Shown: positions 26,801 through 42,763 of the stretch, in pieces | Numbering within the stretch: position 1 is the first letter of the stretch | How the letters are laid out: each line of letters opens with the position of its first letter | DNA from: Plazaster borealis | Lineage: Eukaryota; Echinodermata; Asteroidea; Forcipulatida; Labidiasteridae | Assembly: GCA_021014325.1 (NCBI GenBank) | Contig: JAJGQC010000556.1 | Location: forward strand, 124,001-188,000 | Reading direction: 5' to 3' | Length of the DNA: 64,000 bases | The notes under the pieces: generated by a model | Told to the model about the DNA's origin: nothing | Databases searched by the model: none | Seen by the model: only the letters and a program-made list of their open reading frames with translations | Translations under genes and position numbers: made by a program

Positions 26801-29800
26801 GATTTGATTTGGATTTTGATTTGATTTGGATTTGATTTGGATTTGATTTGGATTTTATTTGGATTTGGATTTGATTTGGATTTGATTTGGATTTGATAAG
26901 GATTTCATTTGGATTTGGATTTAATTTGGATTTGATTTGGATTTGATTTGGATTTCATTTGGATTTGATTTTGATTTTGATTTTATTTGGATTTGATTTG
27001 GATTTGATTTGGATTTGATTTGGATTTGATTTGGATTTGATTTGGATTTGATTTGGATTTGATTTGGTTTGGATTTGATTTGGATTTGATTAGGATTTGA
27101 TAAGGATTTCATTTGGATTTGGATTTAATTTGGATTTGATTAGGATTTCATTTGGATTTGGATTTGATTTGGATTTGATTTGGATTTGATTTGGATTTGA
27201 GTAGGATTTGATTTGGATTTGGATTTAATTTGGATTTGATTAGGATTTCATTTTGATTTGGATTTGATTTGGATTTGATTTGGATTTGATTTGGATTTAA
27301 TTTGGATTTGATTTGAATTTGGATTTGATTTGGATTTCATTTGGATTTAGATTTAATTTGATTTGGATTTGATTTGGATTTGATTTGGATTTGGATTTGA
27401 TTTGGATTTGATTAAGATTTGATAAGGATTTCATTTGGATTTGGATTTCATTTGGATTTCATTTGAATTTAGATTTAATTTGGATTTGATTTGGATTTGA
27501 TTTGGATTTGATTTGGATTTGATTTGGATTTGATTTGGATTTGATTTGGATTTGGATTTGATTTGGATTTGATTAGGATTTGATAAGGATTTCATTTGGA
27601 TTTGGATTTAATTTGGATTTGATTTGGATTTGATTAGGATTTCATTTGGATTTGGATTTGATATGGATTTGGTTTGGATTTGATTAGGATTTCATTTGGA
27701 TTTGATTTGGATTTGGTTTGGATTTAATTTGGATTTGATTTGGATTTCGATTTGATTTGGATTTGATTGGGATTTTATTTGGATTAAGATTTAATTTGGA
27801 TTTGATTTGGATTTGGTTTGGATTTAATTTGGATTTGATTTGGATTTGGTTTTGATTAGGATTTGATTGGGATTTCATTTGGATTTAGATTTAATTAGGA
27901 TTTGATTTGGATTTGGATTTGATTTGGATTTGATTAGGATTTGATAAGGATTTAATTTGGATTTGGATTTAATTTGGATTTCATTTGGATTTGAGTAGGA
28001 TTTCATTTGGATTTGGATTTGATTTGGATTTGATTTGGATTTGATTAGGATTTGATTAGGAATTCATTTGGATTTGGATTTAATTTGGATTTGATTAGGA
28101 TTTCATTTTGATTTAAATTTAATTTGGATTTGATAAGGATTTCATTTGGAATTGGATTTAATTTGGATTTGATTTGGATTTGATTAGGATTTCATTTGGA
28201 TTTGGATTTCATTTGGATTTGGTTTGGATTTAATTTGGATTTGATTTGGATTTGATTAGGATTTGATTGGGATTTCATTTGGATTAAGATTTGATTTGGA
28301 TTTGATTTGGATTTGATTTGGATTTAATTTGGATTTGGATTTGATTTGGATTTGATTAGGATTTGATAAGGATTTCATTTGGATTTGGATTTAATTTGGA
28401 TTTGATTTGGATTTGATTTGGATTTGATTTGGTTTGATTTGAATTTGGATTTGATTAGGATTTGATTTGGATTTAGATTTAATTTGGATTTGATTTGGAT
28501 TTGATTTGGATTTGATTTGGATTTGATTTGGATTTGATTTGGATTTGGATTTGATTTGGATTTGATTAGGATTTGATAAGGATTTCATTTGGATTTGGAT
28601 TTAATTTGGATTTGATTAGGATTTCATTTGGATTTGGATTTGATTTGGATTTGATTTGGATTTGATTAGGATTTAATTAGGATTTCATTTGGATTTGGAT
28701 TTAATTTGGATTTGATTAGGATTTCATTTTGATTTGGATTTAATTTGGATTTGATTTGGATTTGATTTGGATTTAATTTGGATTTGATTTGAATTTGGAT
28801 TTGATTTGGATTTCATTTGGATTTAGATTTAATTTGATTTGGATTTGATTTGGATTTGATTTGGATTTGGATTTGATTTGGATTTGATTAAGATTTGATA
28901 AGGATTTCATTTGGATTTGGATTTAATTTGGATTTGATTTGGATTTGATTAGGATTTCATTTGGATTTGGATTTGATTTGGATTTGATTTGGATTTGATT
29001 AGGATTTCATTTGGATTTGATTTGGATTTGGTTTGGATTTAATTTGGATTTGTTTTGGATTTGGATTTGATTAGGATTTGATTTGGATTTCATTTGGATT
29101 TAAATTTAATTTGGATTTGATTTGGATTTGATTTGGATTTGATTTGGATTTGGATTTGATTTGGATTTGATTTGGATTTGATTTGGATTTCATTTGGATT
29201 TGGATTTAATTTGGATTTGATTTGGATTTGATTAGGATTTCATTTGGATTTGGATTTGATTTGGATTTGATTTGGATTTGATTAAGATTTGATTAGGATT
29301 TCATTTGGATTTGGATTTAATTTGGATTTGATTTGGATTTGATTAGGATTTCATTTTGATTTGGATTTGATTTGGATTTGATTTGGATTTAGATTTAATT
29401 TGATTTGGATTTGATTTGGATTTGATTTGGATTTGATTTGGATTTGGATTTGATTTGGATTTGATTTGGATTTGATTTGAATTTGGATTTGATTTGGATT
29501 TGATTTGGATTTAGATTTAATTTGATTTGGATTTGATTTGGATTTGATTTGGATTTGATTTGGATTTGATTTGGATTTGATTTGGATTTGATTTGGATTT
29601 GATTTGGATTTGATTTGGATTTGATTTGGATTTGGATTTGATTTGGATTTGATTTGGATTTGATTAGGATTTCATTTGGATTTGGATTTAATTTGGATTT
29701 GATTTGGATTTGATTAGGATTTCATTTGGATTTGGATTTGATTTGGATTTGGTTTGGATTTGATTAGGATTTCATTTGGATTTGATTTGGATTTGGTTTG

Positions 29801-32800
29801 GATTTAATTTGGATTTGATTTGGATTTGATTTGGATTTGATTTGGATTTGATTTGGATTTGATTTGGATTTGATTTGGATTTAATTTGGATTTGATTTGG
29901 ATTTGATTAGGATTTCATTTGGATTTGGATTTAATTTGGATTTGATTTGGATTTGATTAGGATTTCATTTGGATTTGATTTGGATTTGGTTTGGATTTAA
30001 TTTGGATTTGATTTGGATTTAATTTGGATTTGATTTGAATTTGGATTTGATTTGAATTTGGATTTGATTTGAATTTGGATTTGATTTGATTAGGATTTCA
30101 TTTGGATTTGGATTTAATTTGGATTTGATTAGGATTTGATTTGGATTTGGATTTGATTTGGATTTGATTTGGATTTGATTTGGATTTGATTAGGATTTGA
30201 TAAGGATTTCATTTGGATTTGGATTTAATTTGGATTTGATTTGGATTTGATTAGGATTTCATTTGGATTTGGATTTGATTTGGATTTGATTTGGATTTGA
30301 TTAGGATTTCATTTGGATTTGATTTGGATTTGGTTTGGATTTAATTTGGATTTGATTTGGATTTGGATTTGATTGGGATTTCATTTGGATTTAGATTTAA
30401 TTTGGATTTGATTTGGATTTGGTTTGGATTTAATTTGGATTTGATTTGGATTTGGATTTGATTAGGATTTGATTTGGATTTCATTTGGATTTAGATTTAA
30501 TTTGGATTTGATTTGGATTTGATTTGGATTTGATTTGGATTTGGATTTGATTTGGATTTGATTAGGATTTGATAAGGATTTCATTTGGATTTGGATTTAA
30601 TTTGGATTTGATTTGGATTTGATTAGGATTTCATTTGGATTTGGATTTGATTTGGATTTGATATGGATTTGATTTGGATTTGATTAGGATTTCATTTGGA
30701 TTTGGATTTGATTTTGGTTTCATTTTGATTTGGATTTCATTTGGATTTAAATTTAATTTGGATTTGATTTGGATTTGATTTGGATTTGATTTGGATTTGA
30801 TTTGGATTTGATTTGGATTTGATTTGGATTTGATTTGGATTTGGATTTGATTTGGATTTGATTTGGATTTGATTAGGATTTCATTTGGATTTTGATTTAA
30901 TTTGGATTTGATTTGGATTTGATTTGGATTTGATTTGGATTTGATTTGGATTTGGTTTTGATTTGATTTGGATTTGATTTGGATTTGATTTGGATTTGAT
31001 TTGGATTTGATTAGGATTTCATTTGGATTTGGATTTGATTTGGATTTGATTTGGATTTGATTTGGATTTGATTTGGATTTCATTTGGATTTAGATTTAAT
31101 TTGGATTTGATTTGGATTTGATTTGGATTTGATTTGGATTTGATTTGGATTTGATTTGGATTTGATTTGGATTTGATTAGGATTTGATAAGGATTTCATT
31201 TGGATTTGGATTTGATTTGGATTTGATTAGGATTTCATTTGGATTTGGATTTGATTTGGATTTGATTTGGATTTGATTAAGATTTGATTAGGATTTCATT
31301 TGGATTTGGATTTAATTTGGATTTGATTAGGATTTCATTTTGATTTGGATTTGATTTGGATTTGATTTGGATTTGATTTGGATTTAATTTGGATTTGATT
31401 TGAATTTGGATTTGATTTGGATTTCATTTGGATTTAGATTTAATTTGATTTGGATTTGATTTGGATTTGATTTGGATTTGGATTTGATTTGGATTTGATT
31501 AAGATTTGATAAGGATTTCATTTGGATTTGGATTTAATTTGGATTTGATTTGGATTTGATTAGGATTTCATTTGGATTTGATTAGGATTTCATTTGGATT
31601 TGGATTTAATTTGGATTTCATTTGGATTTGATTTGGATTTGGTTTGGATTTAATTTGGATTTGATTTGGATTTGGTTTGGATTAGGATTTGATTGGCATT
31701 TCATTTGGATTTAAATTTAATTTGGATTTGATTTGGATTTGATTTGGATTTGATTAGGATTTCATTTGGATTTGGATTTGATATGGATTTGGTTTGGATT
31801 TGATTAGGATTTCATTTGGATTTGATTTGGATTTGGTTTGGATTTAATTTGGATTTGATTTGGATTTGATTAGGATTTCATTTTGATTTGGATTTAATTT
31901 GGATTTGATTTGGATTTGGTTTGGATTTAATTTGGATTTGATTTGGATTTGATTTGGATTTGATTTGGATTTAGATTTAATTTGGATTTGATTTGGATTT
32001 GATTTGGATTTGGATTTGATTTGGATTTGATTAGGATTTGAGAAGGATTTAATTTGGATTTGGATTTAATTTGGATTTCATTTGGATTTGAGTAGGATTT
32101 CATTTGGATTTGGATTTGATTTGGATTTGATTAGGATTTCATCTGGATTTGATTTGGATTTGATTTGGATTTGGATTTGATTTGGATTTGATTTGGATTT
32201 GATTAGGATTTGTTTTGGATTTGATTAGGATTTCATTTGGATTTGGATTTGGATTTGGTTTGGATTTGATTAGGATTTCATTTGGATTTGATTTGGATTT
32301 GGTTTGGATTTAATTTGGATTTGATTTGGATTTCGATTTGATAGGGATTTCATTTGGATTTAGATTTGATTTGGATTTGATTTGGATTTGGTTTGGATTT
32401 AATTTGGATTTGATTTTGATTTGGATTTGATTAGGATTTGATAAGGATTTCATTTAGATTTGGATTTAATTTGGATTTGTTTTGGATTTGATTAAGATTT
32501 CATTTGGATTTGGATTTGGTTTGGATTTAATTTGGATTTGATTTGGATTTGGATTTGATTAGGATTTGATTGGGATTTCATTTGGATTTAGATTTAATTT
32601 GGATTTGATTTGGATTTGATTTGGATTTGATTTGGATTTGATTTGGATTTGGATTTGATTTGGATTTGATTAGGATTTGATAAGGATTTCATTTGGATTT
32701 GGATTTGATTTGGATTTGATTAGGATTTCATTTGGATTTGGATTTGATTTGGATTTGATTTGGATTTGATTAGGATTTCATTTTGATTTGGATTTAATTT

Positions 32801-35800
32801 GGATTTGATTTGGATTTGATTTGGATTTGATTTGGATTTGATTTGGATTTAATTTGGATTTGATTTGAATTTGGATTTGATTTGGATTTCATTTGGATTT
32901 AGATTTAATTTGATTTGGATTTGATTTGGATTTGATTTGGATTTGGATTTGATTTGGATTTGATTAAGATTTGATAAGGATTTCATTTGGATTTGGATTT
33001 AATTTGGATTTGATTTGGATTTGATTAGGATTTCATTTGGATTTGGATTTGATATGGATTTGGTTTGGATTTGATTAGGATTTCATTTGGATTTGATTTG
33101 GATTTGGTTTGGATTTAATTTGGATTTGATTTGGATTTGGTTTTGATTAGGATTTGATTGGGATTTCATTTGGATTTAGATTTAATTTGGATTTGATTTG
33201 GATTTGATTTGGATTTGATTTGGATTTGGATTTGATTAGGATTTGATAAGGATTTCATTTGGATTTGGATTTAATTTGGATTTCATTTGGATTTGAGTAG
33301 GATTTCATTTGGATTTGGATTTGATTTGGATTTGATTTGGATTTGATTAAGATTTGATTAGGATTTCATTTGGATTTGGATTTAATTTGGATTTGATTTG
33401 GATTTGATTAGGATTTCATTTTGATTTCATTTGGATTTGGATTTAATTTGGATTTGATTTGGATTTGATTAGGATTTGATAAGGATTTCATTTGGATTTG
33501 GATTTAATTTGGATTTGATTTGGATTTGATTAGGATTTCATTTGGATTTGGATTTAATTTGGATTTGATTTGGATTTGATTAGGATTTCATTTTGATTTG
33601 GATTTAATTTGGATTTGATTTGGATTTAATTTGGATTTGATTTGAATTTGGATTTGATTTGAATTTGGATTTGATTTGGATTTGGATTTGATTTGGATTT
33701 GATTAGGATTTGATAAGGATTTCATTTGGATTTGGATTTAATTTGGATTTGATTTGGATTTGATTAGGATTTCATTTGGATTTGGATTTGATATGGATTT
33801 GGTTTGGATTTGATTAGGATTTCATTTGGATTTGATTTGGATTTGGTTTGGATTTAATTTGGATTTGATTTGGATTTGGATTTGATTGGGATTTCATTTG
33901 GATTTAGATTTAATTTGGATTTGATTTGGATTTGGTTTGGATTTAATTTGGATTTGATTTGGATTTGGTTTTGATTAGGATTTGATTTGGATTTCATTTG
34001 GATTTAGATTTAATTTGGATTTGATTTGGATTTGATTTGGATTTGGATTTGATTTGGATTTGATTAGATCTTGATAAGGATTTAATTTGGATTTGGATTT
34101 AATTTGGATTTGATTAGGATTTCATTTTGATTTAAATTTAATTTGGATTTAATTTGGATTTGATTTGAATTTGGATTTGATTAGGATTTCATTTGGATTT
34201 GGATTTAATTTGGATTTGATTAGGATTTCATTTTGATTTGGATTGAATTTGGATTTGATTTGGATTTAATTTGAATTTTGATTTGATTTGGATTTGATTT
34301 GGATTTGATTAGGATTTCATTTGGATTTGGATTTCATTTGGATTTGGTTTGGATTTAATTTGGATTGGATTTGGATTTGATTAGGATTTGATTGGGATTT
34401 CATTTGGATTAAGATTTGATTTGGATTTGATTTGGATTTGATTTGGATTTGATTTGGATTTGATTTGGATTTGATTTTGATTTAATTTGGATTTGGATTT
34501 GATTTAGATTTGATTAGGATTTGATAAGGATTTCATTTGGATTTGGATTTAATTTGGATTTCATTTTGATTTGGATTTAATTTGGATTTGATTTGGATTT
34601 GAATTGGATTTAATTTGGATTTGATTTGAATTTGGATTTGATTTGGATTTGATTTGGATTTGATTTGGATTTGATTTGGATTTGATTTGGATTTGATTTG
34701 GATTTGGATTTGATTTGGATTTGATTAAGATTTGATAAGGATTTCATTTGGATTTGGATTTAATTTGGATTTGATTTGGATTTGATTTGGATTTGATTTG
34801 GATTCCATTTGGATTTGGATTTAATTTGGATTTGAGTAGGATTTCATTTGGATTTGGATTTGATTTGGATTTGATTTGGTTTTGATTAAGATTTGATTAG
34901 GATTTCATTTGGATTTGGATTTAATTTGGATTTGATTTGGATTTGATAAGGATTTCATTTTGATTTAAATTTAATTTGGATTTGATTTGGATTTGGATTT
35001 AATTTGGATTTGGATTTGATTTGGATTTGATTAGGATTTGATAAGGATTTCATTTGGATTTGGATTTAATTTGGATTTGATTTGGATTTGATTAGGATTT
35101 CATTTGGATTTGGATTTAATTTGGATTTGATTTGGATTTGATTAGGATTTCATTTTGATTTGGATTTAATTTGGATTTGATTTGGATTTGATTTTTATTT
35201 GATTTGGATTTGATTTGGTTTGGATTTGATTTGGATTTGATTTGGATTGGATTTGATTTGGATTTGGATTTGATTTGGATTTGATTAGGATTTGATTAGG
35301 ATTTCATTTGGATTTGGATTTAATTTGGATTTGATTTGGATTTGATTAGGATTTCATTTGGATTTGGATTTGATTTGGATTTGGTTTGGATTTAATTTGG
35401 ATTTGATTTGGATTTGATTTGGATTTGATTTGGATTTGATTTGGATTTGATTTGGATTTGATTTGGATTTGATTTGGATTTGATTTGGATTTGATTTTGA
35501 TTTAATTTGGATTTGGATTTGATTTAGATTTGATTAGGATTTGATAAGGATTTCATTTGGATTTGGATTTAATTTTGATTTCATTTTGATTTGGATTTAA
35601 TTTGGATTTGATTTGGATTTGATTTGGATTTGGATTTGATTTGGATTTGATTTGGATTTGATTTGGATTTGATTTGGATTTGATTTGGATTTGGATTTGA
35701 TTTGGATTTGATTTGGATTTGATAAGGATTTCATTTGGATTTGGATTTAATTTGGATTTGATTTGGATTTGATTAGGATTTCATTTGGATTTGGATTTGA

Positions 35801-38800
35801 TTTGGATTTGATTTGGATTTGATTTGGATTTCATTTGGATTTGGATTTGATTTGGATTTGATTTGGATTTGATTAAGATTTGATTAGGATTTCATTTGGA
35901 TTTGGATTTAATTTGGATTTGATTTGGATTTGATTAGGATTTCATTTTGATTTAAATTTAATTTGGATTTGATTTGGATTTGGATTTAATTTGGATTTGA
36001 TTTGGATTTGATTTGGATTTGATTAGGATTTGATAAGGATTTCATTTGGATTTGGATTTAATTTGGATTTGATTTGGATTTGATTAGGATTTCATTTGGA
36101 TTTGGATTTAATTTGGATTTGATTTGGATTTGATTAGGATTTCATTTTGACTTGGATTTAATTTGGATTTGATTTGGATTTAATTTGGATTTGATTTGAA
36201 TTTGGATTTCATTTGGATTTCATTTGGATTTAGATTTAATTTGGATTTGATTTGGATTTGATTTGGATTTGATTTGGATTTGGATTTGATTTGGATTTGA
36301 TTAGGATTTGACAAGGATTTCATTTGGATTTGGATTTAATTTGGATTTGATTTGGATTTGATTAGGATTTCATTTGGATTTGGATTTGATATGGATTTGG
36401 TTTGGATTTGATTAGGATTTCATTTGGATTTGATTTGGATTTGGTTTGGATTTAATTTGGATTTGATTGGAATTTCATTTGGATTTAGATTTAATTTGGA
36501 TTTGATTTGGATTTGGTTTGGATTTAATTTGGATTTGATTTGGATTTGGTTTTGATTAGGATTTGATTTGGATTTGGTTTTGATTAGGATTTGATTGGCA
36601 TTTCATTTGGATTTAAATTTAATTTGGATTTGATTTGGATTTGATTTGGATTTGGATTTGATTTGGATTTGATTAGGATTTGATAAGGATTTCATTTGGA
36701 TTTGGATTTAATTTGGATTTGATTTGGATTTGATTAGGATTTCATTTGGATTTGATTTGGATTTGATTTGGATTTAATTTGGATTTGATTTGGATTTGAT
36801 TTGGATTTGATTTGGATTTGATTAGGATTTCATTTGGATTTGGATTTAATTTGGATTTGATTTGGATTTGATTAGGATTTCATTTGGATTTGGATTTAAT
36901 TTGGATTTGATTTGGATTTGATTAGGATTTCATTTTGATTTGGATTTAATTTGGATTTGATTTGGATTTAATTTGGATTTGATTTGAATTTGGATTTGAT
37001 TTGGATTTCATTTGGATTTGATTTGGATTTGATTTGGATTTGGATTTGATTTGAATTTAATTTGGATTGGATTTTGATTTGGATTTGATTAGGATTTGAT
37101 TGGGATTTCATTTGGATTTGGATTTAATTTGGATTTGATTTGGATTTGATTAGGATTTCATTTGGATTTGGATTTCATTTGGATTTGGTTTGTATTTAAT
37201 TTGGATTGGATTTGGATTTGATTAGGATTTGATTGGGATTTCATTTGGATTTGTTTTTGATTTAATTTTGATTTGATTTGTTTTTTGTTTTGATTTAATT
37301 TTGATTTGATTTGTTCTTGTTTTGAATTTGATTTGGATTTGGTTTGGATTTGTTTTGGATTTGATTTGGATTTGATTTGGATTTTATTTGGATTTGACTT
37401 GGATTTCATTTGGATTTAGATTTAATTTGATTTGGATTTGATTTGGATTTGATTTGGATTTGATTTGGATTTGATTTGGATTTGATAAGGATTTAATTTG
37501 GATTTGATTTGGATTTGATAAGGATTTCATTTGGATTTGGATTTAATTTGGATTTGATTTGGATTTGATTTGGATTTAGATTTAATTTGATTTGGATTTG
37601 ATTTGGATTTGATTTGGATTTGATTTGGATTTGATTTGGATTTGATTTGGATTTGGATTTGATTTGGATTTGATTAAGATTTGATAAGGATTTCATTTGG
37701 ATTTGGATTTAATTTGGATTTGATTTGGATTTGATTAGGATTTCATTTGGATTTGGATTTGGATTTGGTTTGGATTTGATTAGGATTTAATTTGGATTTG
37801 ATTTGGATTTGGTTTGGATTTAATTTGGATTTGATTTGGATTTGGATTTGATAAGGATTTGATTGGGATTTCATTTGGATTTGGATTTGATTTGGATTTG
37901 ATTTGGATTTGATTTGGATTTGATTTGGATTTGATTTGGATTTGATTTGGATTTGATTAGGATTTGATTAGGATTTCATTTGGATTTGGATTTAATTTGG
38001 ATTTGATTTGGATTTGATTTGGATTTGATTAGGATTTGATTAGGATTTGATTTGGATTTGGTTTGGATTTGATTAGGATTTCATTTGGATTTGATTTTTA
38101 TTTGTTTGTATTTTTTTTGGATTTGATTTAGATTTCGATTTGATTAGGATTTGATTTGGATTTGGATTTCATTTGGATTTGGATTTGATTTGGATTTGAT
38201 TTGGATTTAATTTGGATTTGATTTGGATTTGATTTGAATTTAATTTGGATTTGATTTGAATTTGGATTTGATTTGGATTTCATTTGGATTTGGATTTAAT
38301 TTGGATTTCATTTGGATTTGAGTAGGATTTCATTTGGATTTGAATTTGATTTGGATTTGATTAAGATTTGATTAGGATTTCATTTGGATTTGGATTTGAT
38401 TTGGATTTGATTTGGATTTCATTTGGATTTGGATTTAATTTGGATTTGATTTGGATTTGATTAGGATTTCATTTGGATTTGGATTTGATATGGATTTGGT
38501 TTGGATTTGATTAGGATTTCATTTGGATTTGATTTGGATTTGGTTTGGATTTAATTTGGATTTGATTTGGATTTGATTGGGATTTCATTTGGATTTAGAT
38601 TTAATTTGGATTTGATTTGGATTTGGTTTGGATTTAATTTGGATTTGATTTGGATTTGGTTTTGATTAGGATTTGATTTGGATTTCATTTGGATTTAGAT
38701 TTAATTTGGATTTGATTTGGATTTGGATTTAATTTGGATTTGATTTGGATTTGATTTGGATTTGATTTGGATTTGATTTGGATTTGATTTGGATTTGAAT

Positions 38801-41800
38801 TTGATTTGAATTTGATTTGGATTTGATTAGGATTTCATTTTGATTTAAATTTAATTTCGATTTGATTTGGATTTGGTTTGGATTTAGATTTAATTTGGAT
38901 TTGATTTGGATTTGATTTGGATTTGATTTGGATTTGATTTGGATTCCATTTGGATTTGGATTTAATTTGGATTTGAGTAGGATTTCATTTGGATTTGGAT
39001 TTGATTTGGATTTGATTGGGATTTCATTTGGATTTAGATTTAATTTGGATTTGATTTGGATTTGATTTGGATTTGATTTGGATTTGATTTGGATTTGATT
39101 TGATTTTGATTTGATTTGGATTTGATTAGGATTTGATAAGGATTTCATTTGGATTTGGATTTAATTTGGATTTGTTTTGGATTTGATTAGGATTTCATTT
39201 GGATTTGGATTTGGTTTGGATTTGATTAGGATTTCATTTGGATTTGATTTGGATTTGGTTTGGATTTAATTTGGATTTGATTTGGATTTCGATTTGATTA
39301 GGATTTGATTAGGATTTCATTTGGATTTGGATTTAATTTGGATTTAATTTGGATTTGATTTGGATTTGATTTGGATTTGATTAGGATTTGATTAGGATTT
39401 CATTTGGTTTTGGATTTGATTAGGATTTCATTTGGATTTCGATTTAATTTGGATTTGATTTGGATTTGATTTGGATTTGATTTGGATTTGATTAGGATTT
39501 TATTAGGATTTGATTTGGATTTGGATTTGATTAGGATTTGATTTGGATTTGTTTGGATTTAATTTGGATTTGATTTCGATTTCGATTTGATTAGGATTTG
39601 ATTGGGATTTCATTTGGATTTGGATTTAATTTGGATTTAATTTGGATTTAATTTGGATTTGATTTGGATTTGGATTTTGATTTGATTGGGATTTCATTTG
39701 GATTTAGATTAAATTTGGATTTGATTTGGATTTGGTTTGGATTTAATTTGGATTTGATTTGGATTTGGTTTTGATTAGGATTTGATTTGGATTTCATTTG
39801 GATTTAGATTTAATTTGGATTTGATTTGGATTTGATTTGGATTTGGATTTGATTTGGATTTGATTAGGATTTGATAAGGATTTAATTTGGATTTGGATTT
39901 AATTTGGATTTAATTTGGATTTGAGTAGGATTTCATTTGGATTTAGATTTGGATTTGAGTAGGATTTGATTAGGAATTCATTTGGATTTAAATTTAATTT
40001 GGATTTGATTTAGATTTGGTTTGGATTTAGATTTAATTTGGATTTGATTTGGATTTGATTTGGATTTGATTTGGATTTGATTTGGATTTGATTTGGATTT
40101 GAATTTGATTTGAATTTGATTTGGATTTGATTAGGATTTGATAAGGATTTCATTTGGATTTGGATTTAATTTGGATTTGTTTTGGATTTGATTAGGATTT
40201 CATTTGGATTTGGATTTGGATTTGGTTTGGATTTGATTAGGATTTCATTTGGATTTGATTTGGATTTGGTTTGGATTTAATTTGGATTTGATTTGGATTT
40301 CGATTTGATTAGGATTTGATTAGGATTTCATTTGGATTTGGATTTAATTTGGATTTAATTTGGATTTGATTTGGATTTGATTTGGATTTGATTAGGATTT
40401 GATTAGGATTTCATTTGGATTTGGATTTGATTAGGATTTCATTTGGATTTGGATTTAATTTGGATTTGATTTGGATTTGATTTGGATTTGATTAGGATTT
40501 TATTAGGATTTGATTTGGATTTGGTTTGGATTTGATTAGGATTTCATTTGGATTTGATTTGGATTTGTTTGGATTTAATTTGGATTTGATTTCGATTTCG
40601 ATTTGATTAGGATTTGATTGGGATTTCATTTGGATTTGGATTTAATTTGGATTTAATTTGGATTTAATTTGGATTTGATTTGGATTTGATTAGGATTTGA
40701 TAAGGATTTCATTTGGATTTGGATTTAATTTGGATTTGATTTGGATTTCATTTGGATTTGGATTTAATTTGGATTTGGTTTGGATTTGATTAAGATTTCA
40801 TTTGGATTTGGATTTGATTTGGATTTGATTAGGATTTCATTTGGATTTGATTTGGATTTGGATTTGATTAGGATTTGATTGGAATTTCATTTGGATTTGG
40901 ATTTGATATGGATTTGGTTTGGATTTGATTAGGATTTCATTTGGATTTGGATTTGATATGGATTTGGTTTGGATTTGATTAGGATTTCATTTGGATTTGA
41001 TTTGGATTTGGTTTGGATTTAATTTGGATTTGATTTGGATTTCGATTTGATTGGGATTTCATTTGGATTTAGATTTAATTTGGATTTGATTTGGATTTGG
41101 TTTGGATTTAATTTGGATTTGATTTGGATTTGGTTTTGATTAGGATTTGATTTGGATTTCATTTGGATTTAGATTTAATTTGGATTTGATTTGGATTTGG
41201 ATTTAATTTGGATTTCATTTGGATTTGAGTAGGATTTCATTTGGATTTGGATTTGATTTGGATTTGATTTGGATTTGAGTAGGATTTGATTAGGAATTCA
41301 TTTGGATTTGGATTTAATTTGGATTTTATTAGGATTTCTATTTGATTTAAATTTAATTTGGATTTGTTTTGGATTTGGTTTGGATTTAGATTTAATTTGG
41401 ATTTGATTTGGATTTGATTTGGATTTGATTTGGATTTGATTTGGATTTTATTTGGATTGGAATTTGATTTGAATTTGATTTGGATTTGATTAGGATTTGA
41501 TAAGGATTTCATTTGGATTTGGATTTAATTTGGATTTGTTTTGGATTTGATTAGGATTTCATTTGGATTTGGATTTGGTTTGGATTTGATTAGGATTTCA
41601 GTTGGATTTGATTTGGATTTGGTTTGGATTTAATTTGGATTTGATTTGGATTTCGATTTTATTAGGATTTGATTAGGATTTCATTTGGATTTGGATTTAA
41701 GTTGGACTAAATTTGGATTTCATTTGGATTTAATTTGGATTTGATTAGGATTTGATTAGGATTTCATTTGGTTTTGGATTTGATTAGGATTTCATTTGGA

Positions 41801-42763
41801 TTTGGATTTAATTTGGATTTGATTTGGATTTGATTTGGATTTGATTAGGATTTTATTAGGATTTGATTTGGATTTGCTTTGGATTTGATTAGGATTTCAT
41901 TTGGATTTGATTTGGATTTGTTTGGATTTAATTTGGATTTGATTTCGATTTCGATTTGATTAGGATTTGATTGGGATTTCATTTGGATTTGGATTTAATT
42001 TGGATTTAATTTGGATTTAATTTGGATTTGATTTGGATTTGATTAGGATTTGATAAGGATTTCATTTGGATTTGGATTTAATTTGGACTTGATTTGGATT
42101 TCATTTGGATTTGGATTTAATTTGGATTTGGTTTGGATTTGATTAAGATTTCATTTGGATTTGGATTTGATTTGGATTTGATTAGGATTTCATTTGGATT
42201 TGATTTGGATTTGGATTTGATTAGGATTTGATTGGGATTTCATTTGGATTTAGATTTAATTTGGATTTGATTTGGATTTGGTTTGGATTTAATTTGGATT
42301 TGATTTGGATTTGGTTTGGATTTAATTTGGTTTTGATTTGGATTTGAATTTGATTAGGATTTGATAAGGATTTCATTTGGATTTAATTTGGATTTGATTT
42401 GGATTTGGTTTGGATTTAATTTGGATTTGATTTGGATTTGGTTTGGATTTAATTTGGTTTTGATTTGGATTTGAATTTGATTAGGATTTGATAAGGATTT
42501 CATTTGGATTTGGATTTAATTTGGATTTGATTTGGATTTGATTAGGATTTCATTTGGATTTGGTTTGGATTTGATTAGAATTTCATTTGGATTTGATTTG
42601 GATTTTGTTTGGATTTAATTTGGATTTGATTTGGATTTCGATTTGATTAGGATTTGATTGGGATTTCATTTGGATTTGGATTTAATTTGGATTTAATTTG
42701 GATTTGATTTAGATTTGATTAGGATTTGATTAGGATTTCATTTGGATTTGGATTTGATTTTGC
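20879..42763. repeat. GGATTT/NATTT satellite, array 2
   Basis: The word structure and strand asymmetry are those of array 1, over 21.9 kb. Large internal duplications are visible through private variants. The shortened word order GATTTGATTTGGTTTGG and GACAAGG at about 21,281 and 21,466 recur at about 23,979 and 24,170 (offset about 2.70 kb). GGAATTGG at 22,576 recurs at 28,148 (offset 5,572 bp) inside several hundred matching bases. The array ends at GATTTGATTT, followed by GCCACGTGCATG of the long monomer. Open frames of up to 150 codons on the - strand are periodicity artefacts. Confidence 0.97.
37245..37345. repeat. Divergent T-rich patch inside array 2
   Basis: For about 100 bp the GGATTT word nearly disappears and is replaced by TTTGATTTAATTTTGATTTG and TTTGTTTTTTG words, twice over. 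Regular words resume at about 37,340. A smaller irregular patch with TTTTTATTTGTTTG lies at 38,090-38,125. The patch is itself a short duplication of about 53 bp. Confidence 0.6.

Noticed and set aside
30631..31083. Long - strand open frame (150 codons) of N/P/Q/I/K/S repeats, with many similar ones in both GGATTT/NATTT arrays
   Set aside because: Three 11-bp units make 33 nt, so lack of stops follows from word composition. There is no varied coding sequence, no gene context, and variant words interrupt the frames at random.
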